In this document: positions 34,675 through 44,277 of the stretch, piece after piece
Position numbering within the stretch: position 1 is the stretch's first letter
Layout of the letters: every line of letters starts with the position of its first letter
Source of the DNA: JAFGHJ01 sp964534175
GTDB lineage: Bacteria; Hydrothermota; UBA3072
NCBI GenBank assembly: GCA_964534175.1
Contig: CAZHNS010000010.1
Span: 1-63,809, forward strand
Length of the DNA: 63,809 nt
Reading direction: 5' to 3'
The notes under the pieces: model-generated
What the model was told of the DNA's origin: nothing
The model's input: only the letters and a program-made list of their open reading frames with translations
The model's database searches: none
Translations under genes and position numbers: made by a program

Positions 34675-35268
34675 ATGGCTGTAATAAAATATGCTTCTAG
34701 GGAAATCGTGTGCAAGATTGTTTATTATGGCCCAGGAAGAGCGGGTAAAACAACTAACGTGAAGTATCTTTTTTCTAGGATACCAGAACAAAGAAAGTCT
34801 GATATTATCTCGATGGCAACAAAACAGGATAGAACTCTTTTCTTCGATTTTATGCCAGTAGAGTTAGGATCTTTTAAAACCTTTAATACAAGACTTCAAA
34901 TTTATACGGTACCCGGTCAGGTTGTTTATGATTCAACCAGAAAACTGGTTTTAAGAGGTGCAGATGGCGTCGTCTTCGTGGCAGACTCTAAAAAAGCCAG
35001 GTTGGAAGACAACGTCTGGAGCTGGGAAAATATGCTTGAAAATTTAGAAGAAAATAATATCAAACTTGAAGATGTACCAATAGTTCTTGAATATAACAAA
35101 AGAGACTTGGATGATATATTGCCTGTCGAATATTTGGAAGACAAATTAAATCCGGACAATTATCCTTCCTTTCCTTCCGTAGCAACTACAGGCGAAGGGA
35201 TTATTAAAGTATTCAAGACAATAGGCACAGAAGTACTAAAACAAATAAAAGGTAGGCTAGGAGATTAA
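34675..35268 (+). CDS. MglA-like small GTPase
   Basis: A 197-residue Ras-like GTPase. P-loop GPGRAGKTT is at residues 19-27 (with the G-R-AGKTT form of bacterial MglA) and TVPGQ stands for the DxxG switch II: the Asp is replaced by Pro (TVPGQVVYDS), as in MglA. The base motif is EYNKRDLDD. MglA in myxobacteria sets the leading pole and switches polarity for type IV pili; here it is next to pilT and a che cluster. No MglB (roadblock) partner is visible. It starts nine bases after accC and is followed after one base by a DnaA-like ATPase. Confidence 0.88.
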   Translation: MAVIKYASREIVCKIVYYGPGRAGKTTNVKYLFSRIPEQRKSDIISMATKQDRTLFFDFMPVELGSFKTFNTRLQIYTVPGQVVYDSTRKLVLRGADGVVFVADSKKARLEDNVWSWENMLENLEENNIKLEDVPIVLEYNKRDLDDILPVEYLEDKLNPDNYPSFPSVATTGEGIIKVFKTIGTEVLKQIKGRLGD

Positions 35269-35269
35269 A

Positions 35270-36463
35270 GTGGACAAAATAATTACCTCAAGGTTTAATA
35301 AAGAAGTTGTTAAAGCTATAAAGAAAGCTTTTTCATCAAAAGAAGTAAATCCTCTTTTTATATACGGACCTTCCGGCTCGGGCAAAAGCTTTCTCGTTCA
35401 AAATATGCATGAAGATTTTAAGGAGATCTTTAAAGGTACCTCCGAAATTATTCAAGCAGAAGAAATAGATTCCCAGTTTATAGAACAATTCATAAAGAAT
35501 GATTTACTTATCATTGAAGATATTCAATTACTAAAAACTTACAAGCCCGTACCCGAGAACCTGCTAGACATACTTGATTATTTCATCAAAAATGAAAAAC
35601 AGATAATTATTACAAGCGACCGCCATCCACGAGGATTAAATCTTCCAAACAGGATAATCTCCCGTATTGAAAGCGGAGTTATAGTTCCCATAAAAGAATT
35701 TGATTATCACTCAAAAAGAAAAGTTTTAAAAATACTTGGAAAAGGTTTATCTGAAAAATTTTTAAAAAAACTGCAGGATTTGGATATAAGAACAATGAGT
35801 CAGGCAATCGGAGCCATAAAAAAAGTCCGAGTACTTGGATACGTTCCCGAAGAAAAAGACAGAATATCAGAAGAAAAGAAGAAAAAGGAAGAAAAAGAAA
35901 AGAAAAAAGAGGAAATAAAGAAGCAAGCCAGCGAATTCGAAAAATTCATTCAAGATGTAAAAAAAGGGTTTTCTGAAAAGTTAGAGGGAACAGAAAAGGA
36001 AGAAATTCTCCGAGATGAATACCGCGCCAAGATGTTTGTCTGGAAAATGAAAGGGTTTAATACAGACAGGATAAAAAAAGTTATAAACGGTAACCTTGAT
36101 TTATTAACCGGTGAATTTGTTTCTTACACAACAGATATACAGAGACTTATAGAATTACAAAAGAGATATGGTATGTTAGCTGTGGATAATCTAATAAAAA
36201 ATTCTGTACTATCTAAAGAAGATAATAAAGAAATAGAGAAAGCTCTTTTCAACCCGGATAAGGCCGAGTGGTTGGCAAAAACAATTAGTAAACTGGAGGA
36301 AGAAGAAGATCAATTGGCGGAAAAAGCTCGCAGGAAACTCGAGGTTACAGAAAAAAAATCAAAAGAAAAGAAAGGCATTTCCAAAGAAAAAACAAAAAAT
36401 TTAAAAAAAGCATTGTCGATGAGCTTAAGAGACGAAAGCTATCGACTTATAGGAGATTTTTAG
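35270..36463 (+). CDS. DnaA-like AAA+ ATPase without a DNA-binding HTH domain
   Basis: A 397-residue protein. The AAA+ core at residues 1-160 reads like DnaA/Hda: Walker A GPSGSGKS (33-40), Walker B LLIIEDIQLL near 80 and SDRHPRGLNLPNRIISRIESG as sensor/arginine-finger region. A Lys/Glu-rich stretch (about 205-225) follows, then a helical domain. The DnaA domain IV signature is absent, so it is unlikely to be a replication initiator. The GTG start at 35270 follows the mglA-like stop by one base. In this setting it could be an ATPase that positions or loads a complex of the GTPase-chemosensory module. I do not recognise a named family. Confidence 0.7.
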   Translation: MDKIITSRFNKEVVKAIKKAFSSKEVNPLFIYGPSGSGKSFLVQNMHEDFKEIFKGTSEIIQAEEIDSQFIEQFIKNDLLIIEDIQLLKTYKPVPENLLDILDYFIKNEKQIIITSDRHPRGLNLPNRIISRIESGVIVPIKEFDYHSKRKVLKILGKGLSEKFLKKLQDLDIRTMSQAIGAIKKVRVLGYVPEEKDRISEEKKKKEEKEKKKEEIKKQASEFEKFIQDVKKGFSEKLEGTEKEEILRDEYRAKMFVWKMKGFNTDRIKKVINGNLDLLTGEFVSYTTDIQRLIELQKRYGMLAVDNLIKNSVLSKEDNKEIEKALFNPDKAEWLAKTISKLEEEEDQLAEKARRKLEVTEKKSKEKKGISKEKTKNLKKALSMSLRDESYRLIGDF

Positions 36464-36464
36464 A

Positions 36465-38045
36465 ATGCCAATAAAAGGTTCTCTTTCTGACCTTTCAATA
36501 ACGGATATTCTACAGATGCTATACATAGGAAGCAAAACAGGAGAATTGGCAATAACTAACGAAGAGAATCTGGTTTATCTTTACTTGGTCTCCGGGAATC
36601 TTAGCCATATCCACTGGATGAACAGAAAAGATAAGCTCGGCTCCTTACTTGTAGAAAACGGCGTCATTGAAGAAAAAGAATTGCAGGAAGTTTTAGAACT
36701 CCAGCAGGAAAGAAATATCCCTTTAGGGGAACTTTTTATGGAACTCGAACTCGTCGATAAAAAAACTTTGACTGAATACATAAAAAAACAAATGAGAGAC
36801 GCAATAATAGAACTGTCTGGATGGGCAAAAGGTTATTTTGTTTTTGAATCAAGAGAAGCTTATCAACCGGAGGGACTACCCGTTTCAATCCAAATCGACG
36901 ACGTGCTCCTTGAATCTGCAGCCCTAAAAGATGAATTGGCTGCATCTTCCTTACCGGACAAAGATTCTATACTCATAGTCTCGCCTGACTGGAGTGACGA
37001 ATCAAGCTTAACAAATGAAGAAAAAATGGTACTAAATAAAGTCGACGGAGAAAAAACCTTGTCTTCTTTAATAAATGTTCTTCCAATAGAGGAGTTTAAA
37101 GCTTTAAAACTGCTTTCAGGACTAATAAAAAAGGGGGCCTTAAAAGAACTTGAATTAAAGACACAAACACTGGTAAAAGACAAAGAAAGAATAGAGGAGC
37201 ATATGAACCTGGGAATAGCTTTCGTAAAAATCGGAATGTTAAACGAAGCTCTCCGGGAATTTAACAGAATTCTTGAACTAAAACCCAGCGATCCCGAAGC
37301 TCTATTCTACAAAGGGGTCATCAGCTTCAAGATGAACGAACTCGATGAATCAGAAAACTTCTTTAAAGAGAGTCTTAAAACAGTTAAAAGGACTTCAACG
37401 TTGAATAATATCTATCTGATAAATGAATTAAAAGGAAACAATGAAGTTGCGCTTGACTATTTATCAAAAGCTTTAAAGAGAGAAGAAAACAACGAAAAAT
37501 TACTTTTAAACAAAGCAATTATATACTTAAAAATGAAAAAAGATGAAGAAGCTTTAGTAATCTTAAACAATATTAAAACGAAAACCCCATATACGAATTT
37601 CTATTCAGCTTATATTTTGGCGAGAAAAGGTCAAATAAAGGAAGCAATGAAAACCTTAGAAGAAGGGCTCTCTTTGGCTCCTGAGTTCGGAGAATATTTC
37701 TTTAATCTTGGCAAAATATACGAAACGTTCGGAGAAGAAAAAAAAGCCACAGAAATGTATCAACAAGGATTAAAATCAGATCCCGAGTGTACAATACTTT
37801 CAAAAGCATTAATCGACTATTACTATAGAAATAAGCTGTTCGATATTTGTGAAGTTAGAATTGAAACTCTAATATCGACGGGCATTAGGGACTGGGATTT
37901 ATTCTTTAAAAAAGGCAATATTCTTTTCCAGCGAGGAAACACAAAAGAAGCTGTCAAGTTGTGGAAAAAGGCCTTAGAATTGAATCCCGATAACAAATTA
38001 ATACAAAGAACAATTGAGCTCGCAAAAGGTAATGAAGAATTCTGA
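36465..38045 (+). CDS. PATAN (DUF4388) domain protein with TPR array
   Basis: A 526-residue protein. Residues 1-155 form a PATAN/DUF4388 domain (GSLSDLSITDILQMLYIGSKTGELAI, YLVSGNLSHIHW, GYFVFES). A helical linker follows, then at least five TPR units from about residue 245 on (LGIAFVKIGMLNEALREFNRILELKPSDPEALFYKG). PATAN domains are known from regulators of type IV pili and social motility, where they mediate protein contacts. It follows the ATPase by one base and overlaps cheR by 14. Probably a scaffold of the chemosensory/polarity module. Confidence 0.8.
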   Translation: MPIKGSLSDLSITDILQMLYIGSKTGELAITNEENLVYLYLVSGNLSHIHWMNRKDKLGSLLVENGVIEEKELQEVLELQQERNIPLGELFMELELVDKKTLTEYIKKQMRDAIIELSGWAKGYFVFESREAYQPEGLPVSIQIDDVLLESAALKDELAASSLPDKDSILIVSPDWSDESSLTNEEKMVLNKVDGEKTLSSLINVLPIEEFKALKLLSGLIKKGALKELELKTQTLVKDKERIEEHMNLGIAFVKIGMLNEALREFNRILELKPSDPEALFYKGVISFKMNELDESENFFKESLKTVKRTSTLNNIYLINELKGNNEVALDYLSKALKREENNEKLLLNKAIIYLKMKKDEEALVILNNIKTKTPYTNFYSAYILARKGQIKEAMKTLEEGLSLAPEFGEYFFNLGKIYETFGEEKKATEMYQQGLKSDPECTILSKALIDYYYRNKLFDICEVRIETLISTGIRDWDLFFKKGNILFQRGNTKEAVKLWKKALELNPDNKLIQRTIELAKGNEEF

Positions 38046-38808
38046 AGACAAAGATTTCGGCAAAGTAGTTTCAGTAATAAAAGATTTCATGGATTTCAAT
38101 CCTGAAAATTACAAGGTTAAACCTTTAGTAAGAAGAATCCGTTCTCGAATGAGGAAAGTTGGCATAGATAATTATAGCGATTATGCCGCATTATTAAAAG
38201 GAAGCAGAGAAGAAAAAAGCAAGCTTAAAGAATCACTTACTATCAATCTTACGAGTTTTTTCAGAAACAAATCCGTCTTCGACACCTTAAAAACAGAGAT
38301 CCTCCCTTCTTTAAAAAATGCTGTAATATGGAGTGCAGGTTGCGCTAATGGCGCTGAACCTTATGCCATCGCAATCTTATGCAAAGAAATTGGAATAAAA
38401 TACTACATTCTGGGAACAGACATAGATAAAGAATCGATAAAAACAGCCTTTAAAGGCGTTTACGATGAATCCGCCTTAACAGAGCTGCTCTCTTTTTATA
38501 AACTCAAGTATTTCGAAAAAATAAAAGAGGGATACCGAGTGAATCGCGAGATTAGAAATTCAGTTGAATTCCAAAATCTCGACTTAAAGGATATAAATTT
38601 TAAAGAGAAATTTGATTTAATTTTCTGCAGAAATGTGCTAATATATTTAAACAAAAAGTTTCAGGAGGAAATTTTGACCTCATTTGCTGAAGCTTTGAAA
38701 TCAAACGGAATTTTGGTACTAGGCAAAGTCGAATCCATCCCAAACAGTGTAAAAAAACTTTTCAACCCTATAAATATAAGAGATAGAATTTATGCAAAAA
38801 GCAAATGA
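38032..38808 (+). CDS. cheR: Chemotaxis methyltransferase CheR
   Basis: About 258 residues. The N-terminal helical part (FMDFNPENYKVKPLVRRIRSRMRK) and SAM domain with LTINLTSFFRNKSVFD, WSAGCANGAEPYAIAI, the acidic GTDID motif and FDLIFCRNVLIYLNK are typical of CheR. It methylates glutamates of MCPs with SAM. The ATG at 38032, which overlaps the PATAN gene 3' end, has a short AAAAGG in front; a TTG at 38014 is also open. The 3' end overlaps cheD by 17 bases. Confidence 0.92.
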   Translation: MKNSEDKDFGKVVSVIKDFMDFNPENYKVKPLVRRIRSRMRKVGIDNYSDYAALLKGSREEKSKLKESLTINLTSFFRNKSVFDTLKTEILPSLKNAVIWSAGCANGAEPYAIAILCKEIGIKYYILGTDIDKESIKTAFKGVYDESALTELLSFYKLKYFEKIKEGYRVNREIRNSVEFQNLDLKDINFKEKFDLIFCRNVLIYLNKKFQEEILTSFAEALKSNGILVLGKVESIPNSVKKLFNPINIRDRIYAKSK

Positions 38809-39274
38809 AGTAATCGTAGATACGGGCAACATTAAAGTTTCAAATGATTCTAACGCTCTCATAACAAGTGCGCTCGGATCTTGTGTGGCTATAACTATCT
38901 ACGACAAGGTTCAAAAATTGGGAGGGCTGTTACACTACATCTTACCCGAGAATCCGGGAGGTAAGAAAAAAGCAAAATATGCGGATACCGGGATACAGCT
39001 TCTTTTAGAAAAAATATTGGCATTGAACGCAAAGAAGGAAGACCTTGTTGCAAAAATGGTCGGCGGAGCAGTAATGTTCGAGGAATTTATGGACGATATA
39101 GAAACCTCGATTGGCAAAAGAAATGTTAAAAAAGGCAAGGAAGTCTTAAAAGACCTTGGAATAAAACTCATGTCGCAGGACGTCGGCGGAAACTACGGAA
39201 GATCAATAAAATTCCAGTTATCTAATGGACACATTCATATAACTTCGTATAAAACAGGAGCCAAAATAATTTGA
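38792..39274 (+). CDS. cheD: Chemoreceptor glutamine deamidase CheD
   Basis: A 160-residue CheD with catalytic Cys31 in ALGSCVAI and His48 in GLLHYILP, and a family-typical ISYKTGG-like end (HITSYKTGA). It deamidates receptor Gln to Glu so that CheR can methylate; in some bacteria it also works with CheC, which is not seen here. The stop overlaps the cheB TTG start by four bases (TTGA). Confidence 0.92.
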   Translation: MQKANEVIVDTGNIKVSNDSNALITSALGSCVAITIYDKVQKLGGLLHYILPENPGGKKKAKYADTGIQLLLEKILALNAKKEDLVAKMVGGAVMFEEFMDDIETSIGKRNVKKGKEVLKDLGIKLMSQDVGGNYGRSIKFQLSNGHIHITSYKTGAKII

Positions 39275-40287
39275 TTGACGTTTTAGTTGTTGAAGATTCA
39301 GCTTTTATGAGAAAAGTTATCACTGAAATCCTGGAGGCGGATCCGGAAATTCAAGTAGTAGATAACGCCATAAATGGCTTAGATGGAGTTAAAAAAACCT
39401 CTCTCCTTAAGCCTGACGTAATCACTATGGATGTAGAGATGCCCAACATGGACGGAATAGAAGCCGTAAAAAAAATAATGGAAACCAATCCAACACCAAT
39501 AATAATGATCTCTGCCTACACAAAAAAGGGCGCACAAAAAACAATAGAAACTCTAATAGCCGGCGCTGTAGATTTCGTCGAAAAACCCGGGGGTCCGATT
39601 TCTCTTAATATAAGAGATATAAAAGAAGAAATAATAAAAAAGGTTAAGATTGCGTCAAAAGCGAACATTAAAACAACAACAAAAAGGAAAGTAATAAGTG
39701 CAGACAAGAAAAAGATGAGCGATAGTTTGGTTATGATTGCCGCTTCTACAGGTGGACCAAAAATTATAACATCAATATTCAAAAAGTTTCCCAAGGACTT
39801 TTCGGCTCCAATAGTTGTTGTTCAACATATGCCAGCAAGTTTCACTAAAGCCTTCGCCAAAAGATTAAATGAACATTCATCCATTTCAGTCATGGAAGGA
39901 AAAGAGGGAATTTCTCTAAAGAAAGGGAAAGCTTTTATTGCTCCCGGAAACTTTCATCTCGAGTTCACACAAGACCGAAGAATCATTCTAAATAAAAAGC
40001 CTGCCCTCCACGGAGTGCGTCCATCCGCAGACATCACGATGAACTCCGCATCAGATAATTTTGATGGTAATCTCATTGGGGTTATTCTTTCCGGAATGGG
40101 AAAAGACGGATCTATAGGAGTAAGAAATATCAGCAAAAGGGGAGGATACGTCATAGCACAGGATAAGGACACTTCTGTTGTTTACGGAATGCCTAAATCC
40201 GCAATAGATAGCGGCTGTGTAGATTTAGTTTTACCTGCTAATGAAATAGCAGATAAATTAATATCTCTGGTAAAAAAAGATGTTTGA
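39271..40287 (+). CDS. cheB: Chemotaxis response regulator / methylesterase CheB
   Basis: A 338-residue two-domain protein. The receiver has VVEDSAFMRK, phosphoacceptor D54 in TMDVEMP and a Lys in VDFVEKPGG. The methylesterase has Ser in ASTGGPK (about 159), His in VVQHMPASFT and Asp in MGKDGSIGV. It demethylates or deamidates MCPs when phosphorylated by CheA. The cognate CheA is not in the window. TTG start in TTGATTGAC, overlapping the cheD stop. Confidence 0.93.
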   Translation: MIDVLVVEDSAFMRKVITEILEADPEIQVVDNAINGLDGVKKTSLLKPDVITMDVEMPNMDGIEAVKKIMETNPTPIIMISAYTKKGAQKTIETLIAGAVDFVEKPGGPISLNIRDIKEEIIKKVKIASKANIKTTTKRKVISADKKKMSDSLVMIAASTGGPKIITSIFKKFPKDFSAPIVVVQHMPASFTKAFAKRLNEHSSISVMEGKEGISLKKGKAFIAPGNFHLEFTQDRRIILNKKPALHGVRPSADITMNSASDNFDGNLIGVILSGMGKDGSIGVRNISKRGGYVIAQDKDTSVVYGMPKSAIDSGCVDLVLPANEIADKLISLVKKDV

Positions 40288-41113
40288 TAAAATCAAGAAT
40301 TTGTTGTCGGAAATAGAAAAAGCCGGGAAAGGGAACAAGGAACAAAACAAAGAAAAATTAAAAACTATTTTATCAACAATTGACAAAATAGAAGATGAAA
40401 TCTTAGAACTAAAAGAAAGAACGGAATTTATGCTGGACGAAACGGGCCTGCCCAAAATGAAAAAATCCGAAAAGAAAAAGGAAACTGACGAGGAAAAGGA
40501 AACTGCAGAGTCTACTGGTTTTATTAACAAGATTCAATCAAGTAGAGTAAATATAACCACTTTGATAGATAAGGGTTGGAACCTTATAGTAAGCGGCAAA
40601 TACAAAGAAGCAATAAAAGAGCTAAACAGGGCAAAAAAAATGGATCCGAAAAATATAAAAGTTTACAACTTACTCGGTTGGGCATATATACACCTCGAAA
40701 AATATGACAAAAGCTCCCTGGTATTTCAGGAAGTTTTAAACATGGATCCAAAAAATGAGATGGCTCATGCTAATCTCGGTTATATAAATCATAAGAAAGG
40801 ATTATATGGTGAAGCAATTGAAAAATTATCTGCGATAGAGAAGAGCGCAAAAAACAAGCAGGCTGTTCTTTATGCTCTCTTTTACCTAGGATTAGTTTAC
40901 TACGAAAGAGAAATGTACGAGGACTCTGTCGAATTTTTAAATAAAGCAATAAATGTGGGGCCAAATTTGTACGAAGCATATTATTTTCTGGGCAAGGCTT
41001 ATCAAAAACAGGGATTAAACAACCTGTGCAGTCAAATTTGGGAAAAATTAATTACAACAAACAAGTACAACATTTGGGCTAAAAAAGCAAAGGAAGAATT
41101 AAATGGTAAATGA
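40280..41113 (+). CDS. TPR protein in the chemosensory cluster
   Basis: A 277-residue protein. An acidic/basic coiled-coil N-terminus (KIKNLLSEIEKAGKGNKEQNKEKLKTILSTIDKIEDEILELKE) is followed by about four TPR units from residue about 105 (KEAIKELNRAKKMDPKNIKVYNLLGWAYIHL; AHANLGYINHKKGLYGEAIEKL; ALFYLGLVYYEREMYEDSVEFLNKA). It has no enzymatic motif. It overlaps cheB by eight and the ExeA-like gene by eleven bases. Likely an adaptor in the system. Confidence 0.8.
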   Translation: MFDKIKNLLSEIEKAGKGNKEQNKEKLKTILSTIDKIEDEILELKERTEFMLDETGLPKMKKSEKKKETDEEKETAESTGFINKIQSSRVNITTLIDKGWNLIVSGKYKEAIKELNRAKKMDPKNIKVYNLLGWAYIHLEKYDKSSLVFQEVLNMDPKNEMAHANLGYINHKKGLYGEAIEKLSAIEKSAKNKQAVLYALFYLGLVYYEREMYEDSVEFLNKAINVGPNLYEAYYFLGKAYQKQGLNNLCSQIWEKLITTNKYNIWAKKAKEELNGK

Positions 41114-41903
41114 ATACTGGAGATTGTCTAAGAAACCATTTTCTAATACACCTGACTTGAATTTTCTTTATAATAGTGACGAATTTGAGGAAGGCTATGC
41201 AAGACTTTTATATAATATAACAGAAATCAAAGGTGGATTAACATTAGTGACTGGAGAAATTGGAAGCGGGAAGACATTTCTCGCTAATGCGCTTAAAGAA
41301 AATCTAAAAGAACAGGACAATCTCCCATTCATGATAAGAAATCCAAAACTAACCTCAACTCAATTAATAAAAACAATATTACAAAAAATAGGGAGAGAGG
41401 AAGTTCCCCGGTTCAAACTTAAAGTTTTAAACCTGTTAGAAGAAATTTTGCTGGAATTCAGCAGAAAAAATATAACAGTGATAGGTTTGATTGATGAAGC
41501 TCAGATACTTTCCCTTGACGCTCTCAGGGAAATACGTCTGCTTTTAAATTTAGAAACTCCGGAAGAAAAATTACTGCATCTTGTTTTACTTGGGCAACCC
41601 GAATTGAAAAATAAAATAGACAAAGTACCTCAGTTAAAACAAAGAGTCAATGTTCGTTTTCATCTGGAACCACTTAGCAGAAAAGAAACTAAATCTTATA
41701 TAAAACATCGTTTACAAGTTGCCGGAAGTAAGGACGAAATATTCGAGCAAAAAAGTTTAGACATGCTCTACAAAATCAGCAAGGGTATACCAAGAGTTAT
41801 AAATAACATCGCCCAAAACGCTCTTTTCGTTGGAGCAACAGAAAACTTGAAAAAAATACCTCCGGATATTATTGAATCTGTGGCAGCTGATTTGGAGATT
41901 TAA
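41103..41903 (+). CDS. ExeA/MshM-like AAA ATPase
   Basis: A 266-residue ATPase with the family opening YWRLSKKPFSNTPDLNFLY and Walker A GEIGSGKT at 51-58. Walker B is VIGLIDEAQIL near 130, the sensor region LVLLGQPEL, and the C-terminal part is SKGIPRVINNIAQNALFVGA. ExeA/GspA/MshM proteins help assemble secretion or pilus secretins and other cell-wall-spanning machines, usually with a PG-binding partner. Here the C-terminal membrane and PG-binding domain of ExeA is absent. It probably serves the pilus or localises the array. It runs directly into the cheW gene with no gap. Confidence 0.82.
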   Translation: MVNEYWRLSKKPFSNTPDLNFLYNSDEFEEGYARLLYNITEIKGGLTLVTGEIGSGKTFLANALKENLKEQDNLPFMIRNPKLTSTQLIKTILQKIGREEVPRFKLKVLNLLEEILLEFSRKNITVIGLIDEAQILSLDALREIRLLLNLETPEEKLLHLVLLGQPELKNKIDKVPQLKQRVNVRFHLEPLSRKETKSYIKHRLQVAGSKDEIFEQKSLDMLYKISKGIPRVINNIAQNALFVGATENLKKIPPDIIESVAADLEI

Positions 41904-42614
41904 GTGAAAAAAAAGAAAAAGATAAGTTTTAAAAAAATACTATCACGAAAGAAAAAACCTCCCGAGGAGAAAAAAACTCCCAAGAAAGAAGAACCACTGA
42001 AAGAGAAAAAACCTTTAAAAGACAAAATAGAAACAAAAAAAATCAAGACCAAGGAAGATTCAAAGAAAAAAACAGAAACAAAGAAAATTGAACCCAAGGA
42101 AGATTCAAAACCAAAAACACTTGTTGAAAAACCCCAAAAAATCAAAATTACCTCAAAAAGAGAAGAGACTATGATAGTAAGAGCAGGGAATGAGTTCTAC
42201 GGAATACCTCTGGCGAACGTAGAGGAAATCAGAAATGAAATAAAATTAACCAGTACACCTCAACTATCTGAATTTTTATCCGGAATCGCCGAAATAAGAG
42301 ACTTAATCGTTCCTGTAGTTAACCTCGGGGAACTTTTTGGAATTGAAACAGAAAATAAAAAAGAGAAAAAAATACCTGTTATAGTTGTAGAAATTTCGGG
42401 GCAACTCGTAGGTATTCAGGTATCCAAGATCGTAGAAATAATAGAAATCCAGAAAAATGAGATCCTTCCTCTTCCTGATATATTTCCTCCAAAACTTTTT
42501 TCCGGAGGATATTCTTATAAATCAATTGTCGTAGGCATTATAAATATCGAAAGTTTATTGAAAGGTAAACAAATTCAATCGTTTAAGGAGAAAATAGATG
42601 AAGTTATCAAATAA
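41904..42614 (+). CDS. cheW: CheW-like coupling protein with basic N-terminal extension
   Basis: A 236-residue protein. The first ~90 residues are almost wholly Lys/Glu/Pro/Thr (KKKKKISFKKILSRKKKPPEEKKTPKKE), predicted disordered. The rest is a CheW domain (ETMIVRAGNEFYGIPLANVEEIRN, GIAEIRDLIVPVVNLGELFG, VVEISGQLVGIQVSKIVEII). CheW couples MCPs to CheA. A basic tail might contact membrane or nucleic acid. GTG start directly after the previous stop. The 3' end overlaps the MCP gene by 17 bases. Confidence 0.85.
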   Translation: MKKKKKISFKKILSRKKKPPEEKKTPKKEEPLKEKKPLKDKIETKKIKTKEDSKKKTETKKIEPKEDSKPKTLVEKPQKIKITSKREETMIVRAGNEFYGIPLANVEEIRNEIKLTSTPQLSEFLSGIAEIRDLIVPVVNLGELFGIETENKKEKKIPVIVVEISGQLVGIQVSKIVEIIEIQKNEILPLPDIFPPKLFSGGYSYKSIVVGIINIESLLKGKQIQSFKEKIDEVIK

Positions 42615-44277
42615 ATTTGCCCTAATTACTTCTCTTGCGAGCATTGCAACGGGAATCCCCCTCATGCTTTCATGTGTACGCTTGATTATATCTCTGGGTG
42701 ACTACACTAAAACGCTTACTTCTCTGACGGTGCTATCTTTAATTCTTGCTGGTTTTTTATATTTCTATCAGGAAAACCGCCTAAGAAAAGCAATCTCCGG
42801 GGAAAAAAAAGACATTGTTTACGATACACCTTTGGTTTGTGGATTACATGCCGCCATCAATTTCAGCGTTTTTATTTTACTTCTTTCTTTAATAATAAAC
42901 CCTTTATTTAAAATAACTTCACTTAAAAACATATTTAAAATAGGCGTTTACCTTATTCCTATCGGACTAATTCAGCTCAGTCTAATTTATCACTTAGCCT
43001 TTACTCTGCTTTCCCCATATTACAGAACACTAGAAGATACACAATTTAAAGGCTTAAATATCACTCAAAAAGTTTTACTGCTAGGCATCCCTGCATTGAT
43101 TTTCTCCGTATTTACCGGATATATTTCAACTAAATCCTGGTTCGGGTTACTTTATCTCGTTTTCCCATCTTTAATAATTTTAGTTTTGATTAAAACAATT
43201 AAAGAACCTATTGACGCTATACAAGAAAGGATTAAAAAAATTCTGAACGACCCTTCTTCATCTCCCGAAAAGACAGCAATTGTTTCCGGAGATGAATTGG
43301 CAATAATAAATAATTTTATTTCCCTTCTTCTGGAAAAAACAATCTCTTTAATATCAGAAATAAAAGACACCGCTGATAAGGTCCGGACGCAGGGAGAGGC
43401 AATATTAAGTGGAATACGAAGGCTTTCTTCTTCTTCCAAACAAATTAACAATTCGGTTCAGGAAATCCTTGAATACAAAGCGGAAAGTGACTCTATGGTT
43501 AACTCTGTACAGAAAAATGATGAAGAACTTTCTTCTCTATCCTCAGAAATAGAATCACAGATCAAAACGCTTGTATCTACCTCAAAAAAATCAATCGAAC
43601 TCGCCAACTCCGGAGAAGAAAAATCAGAAGAAGGAGTTAAAAAAATCAATACTTTTGTTCAAAAAATCGAGGAAGGCTCGAAAAGCCTGGAAGAACTATC
43701 TTCAGCCTTTGAAGAAATCAAAGAATTTAACTCACTAATGGAGCAGATATCCGACGACACGAACCTTCTGGCGCTTAACGCATCCATTGAAGCCACAAGA
43801 AAAGAAGGAGAAGAAAGTAAGGGCTTCAGCGTGATTGCAGATGAAATTCGTAAACTTTCAAATGACTCTGCCTCCTATCTGGAAAAGACAAAGGACAACA
43901 TTAAAAGGATGAGCGAAGCAGTAAAGTCAATAGTCGAATCTACAGAAAAATCAATATCTATATTCGAAGAGAGTAAATCAATCATTCAAAAAACAGCTGA
44001 AGAATTAAAGGAAATTTCAGAATCAATTGGCCTGAGCACAAGTATGGCCGATCAAATCTCCGGAATATTAAAAGAAGGGTTTGATTCCATAAGCGAAATA
44101 AAAAAAGCAGCAAAAAAATTGTCTTCGTTGAATGAAGAACAGGTAGAAGCAGCTCTGGCTCTCACAAAAGAAACTGAAGCACAGGTTGCCTCAATGGGAG
44201 ATACCGAAATAAGAGCCCAAACCTTAATATCGTTAATAGACAAAATAAAAGAAAACATCAATATACACATTGAATAA
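42598..44277 (+). CDS. Methyl-accepting chemotaxis protein with a membrane-only input domain
   Basis: A 559-residue MCP. The first ~205 residues hold about six hydrophobic segments with only short loops, so no periplasmic sensor domain exists. A HAMP-like linker (EPIDAIQERIKKILND) follows, then a long helical signalling domain whose tip reads SLMEQISDDTNLLALNASIEATR, with KGFSVIADEIRKLSNDS after the turn. The tip matches the CheA/CheW-binding hairpin. Input may come from the membrane or from bound lipids or proton-motive force. It overlaps both flanking cheW genes. Confidence 0.88.
   Translation: MKLSNKFALITSLASIATGIPLMLSCVRLIISLGDYTKTLTSLTVLSLILAGFLYFYQENRLRKAISGEKKDIVYDTPLVCGLHAAINFSVFILLLSLIINPLFKITSLKNIFKIGVYLIPIGLIQLSLIYHLAFTLLSPYYRTLEDTQFKGLNITQKVLLLGIPALIFSVFTGYISTKSWFGLLYLVFPSLIILVLIKTIKEPIDAIQERIKKILNDPSSSPEKTAIVSGDELAIINNFISLLLEKTISLISEIKDTADKVRTQGEAILSGIRRLSSSSKQINNSVQEILEYKAESDSMVNSVQKNDEELSSLSSEIESQIKTLVSTSKKSIELANSGEEKSEEGVKKINTFVQKIEEGSKSLEELSSAFEEIKEFNSLMEQISDDTNLLALNASIEATRKEGEESKGFSVIADEIRKLSNDSASYLEKTKDNIKRMSEAVKSIVESTEKSISIFEESKSIIQKTAEELKEISESIGLSTSMADQISGILKEGFDSISEIKKAAKKLSSLNEEQVEAALALTKETEAQVASMGDTEIRAQTLISLIDKIKENINIHIE

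Noticed and set aside
35270..36463. Chromosomal replication initiator DnaA
   Set aside because: No domain IV HTH or DnaA-box-binding signature; neighbours are not dnaN/recF.
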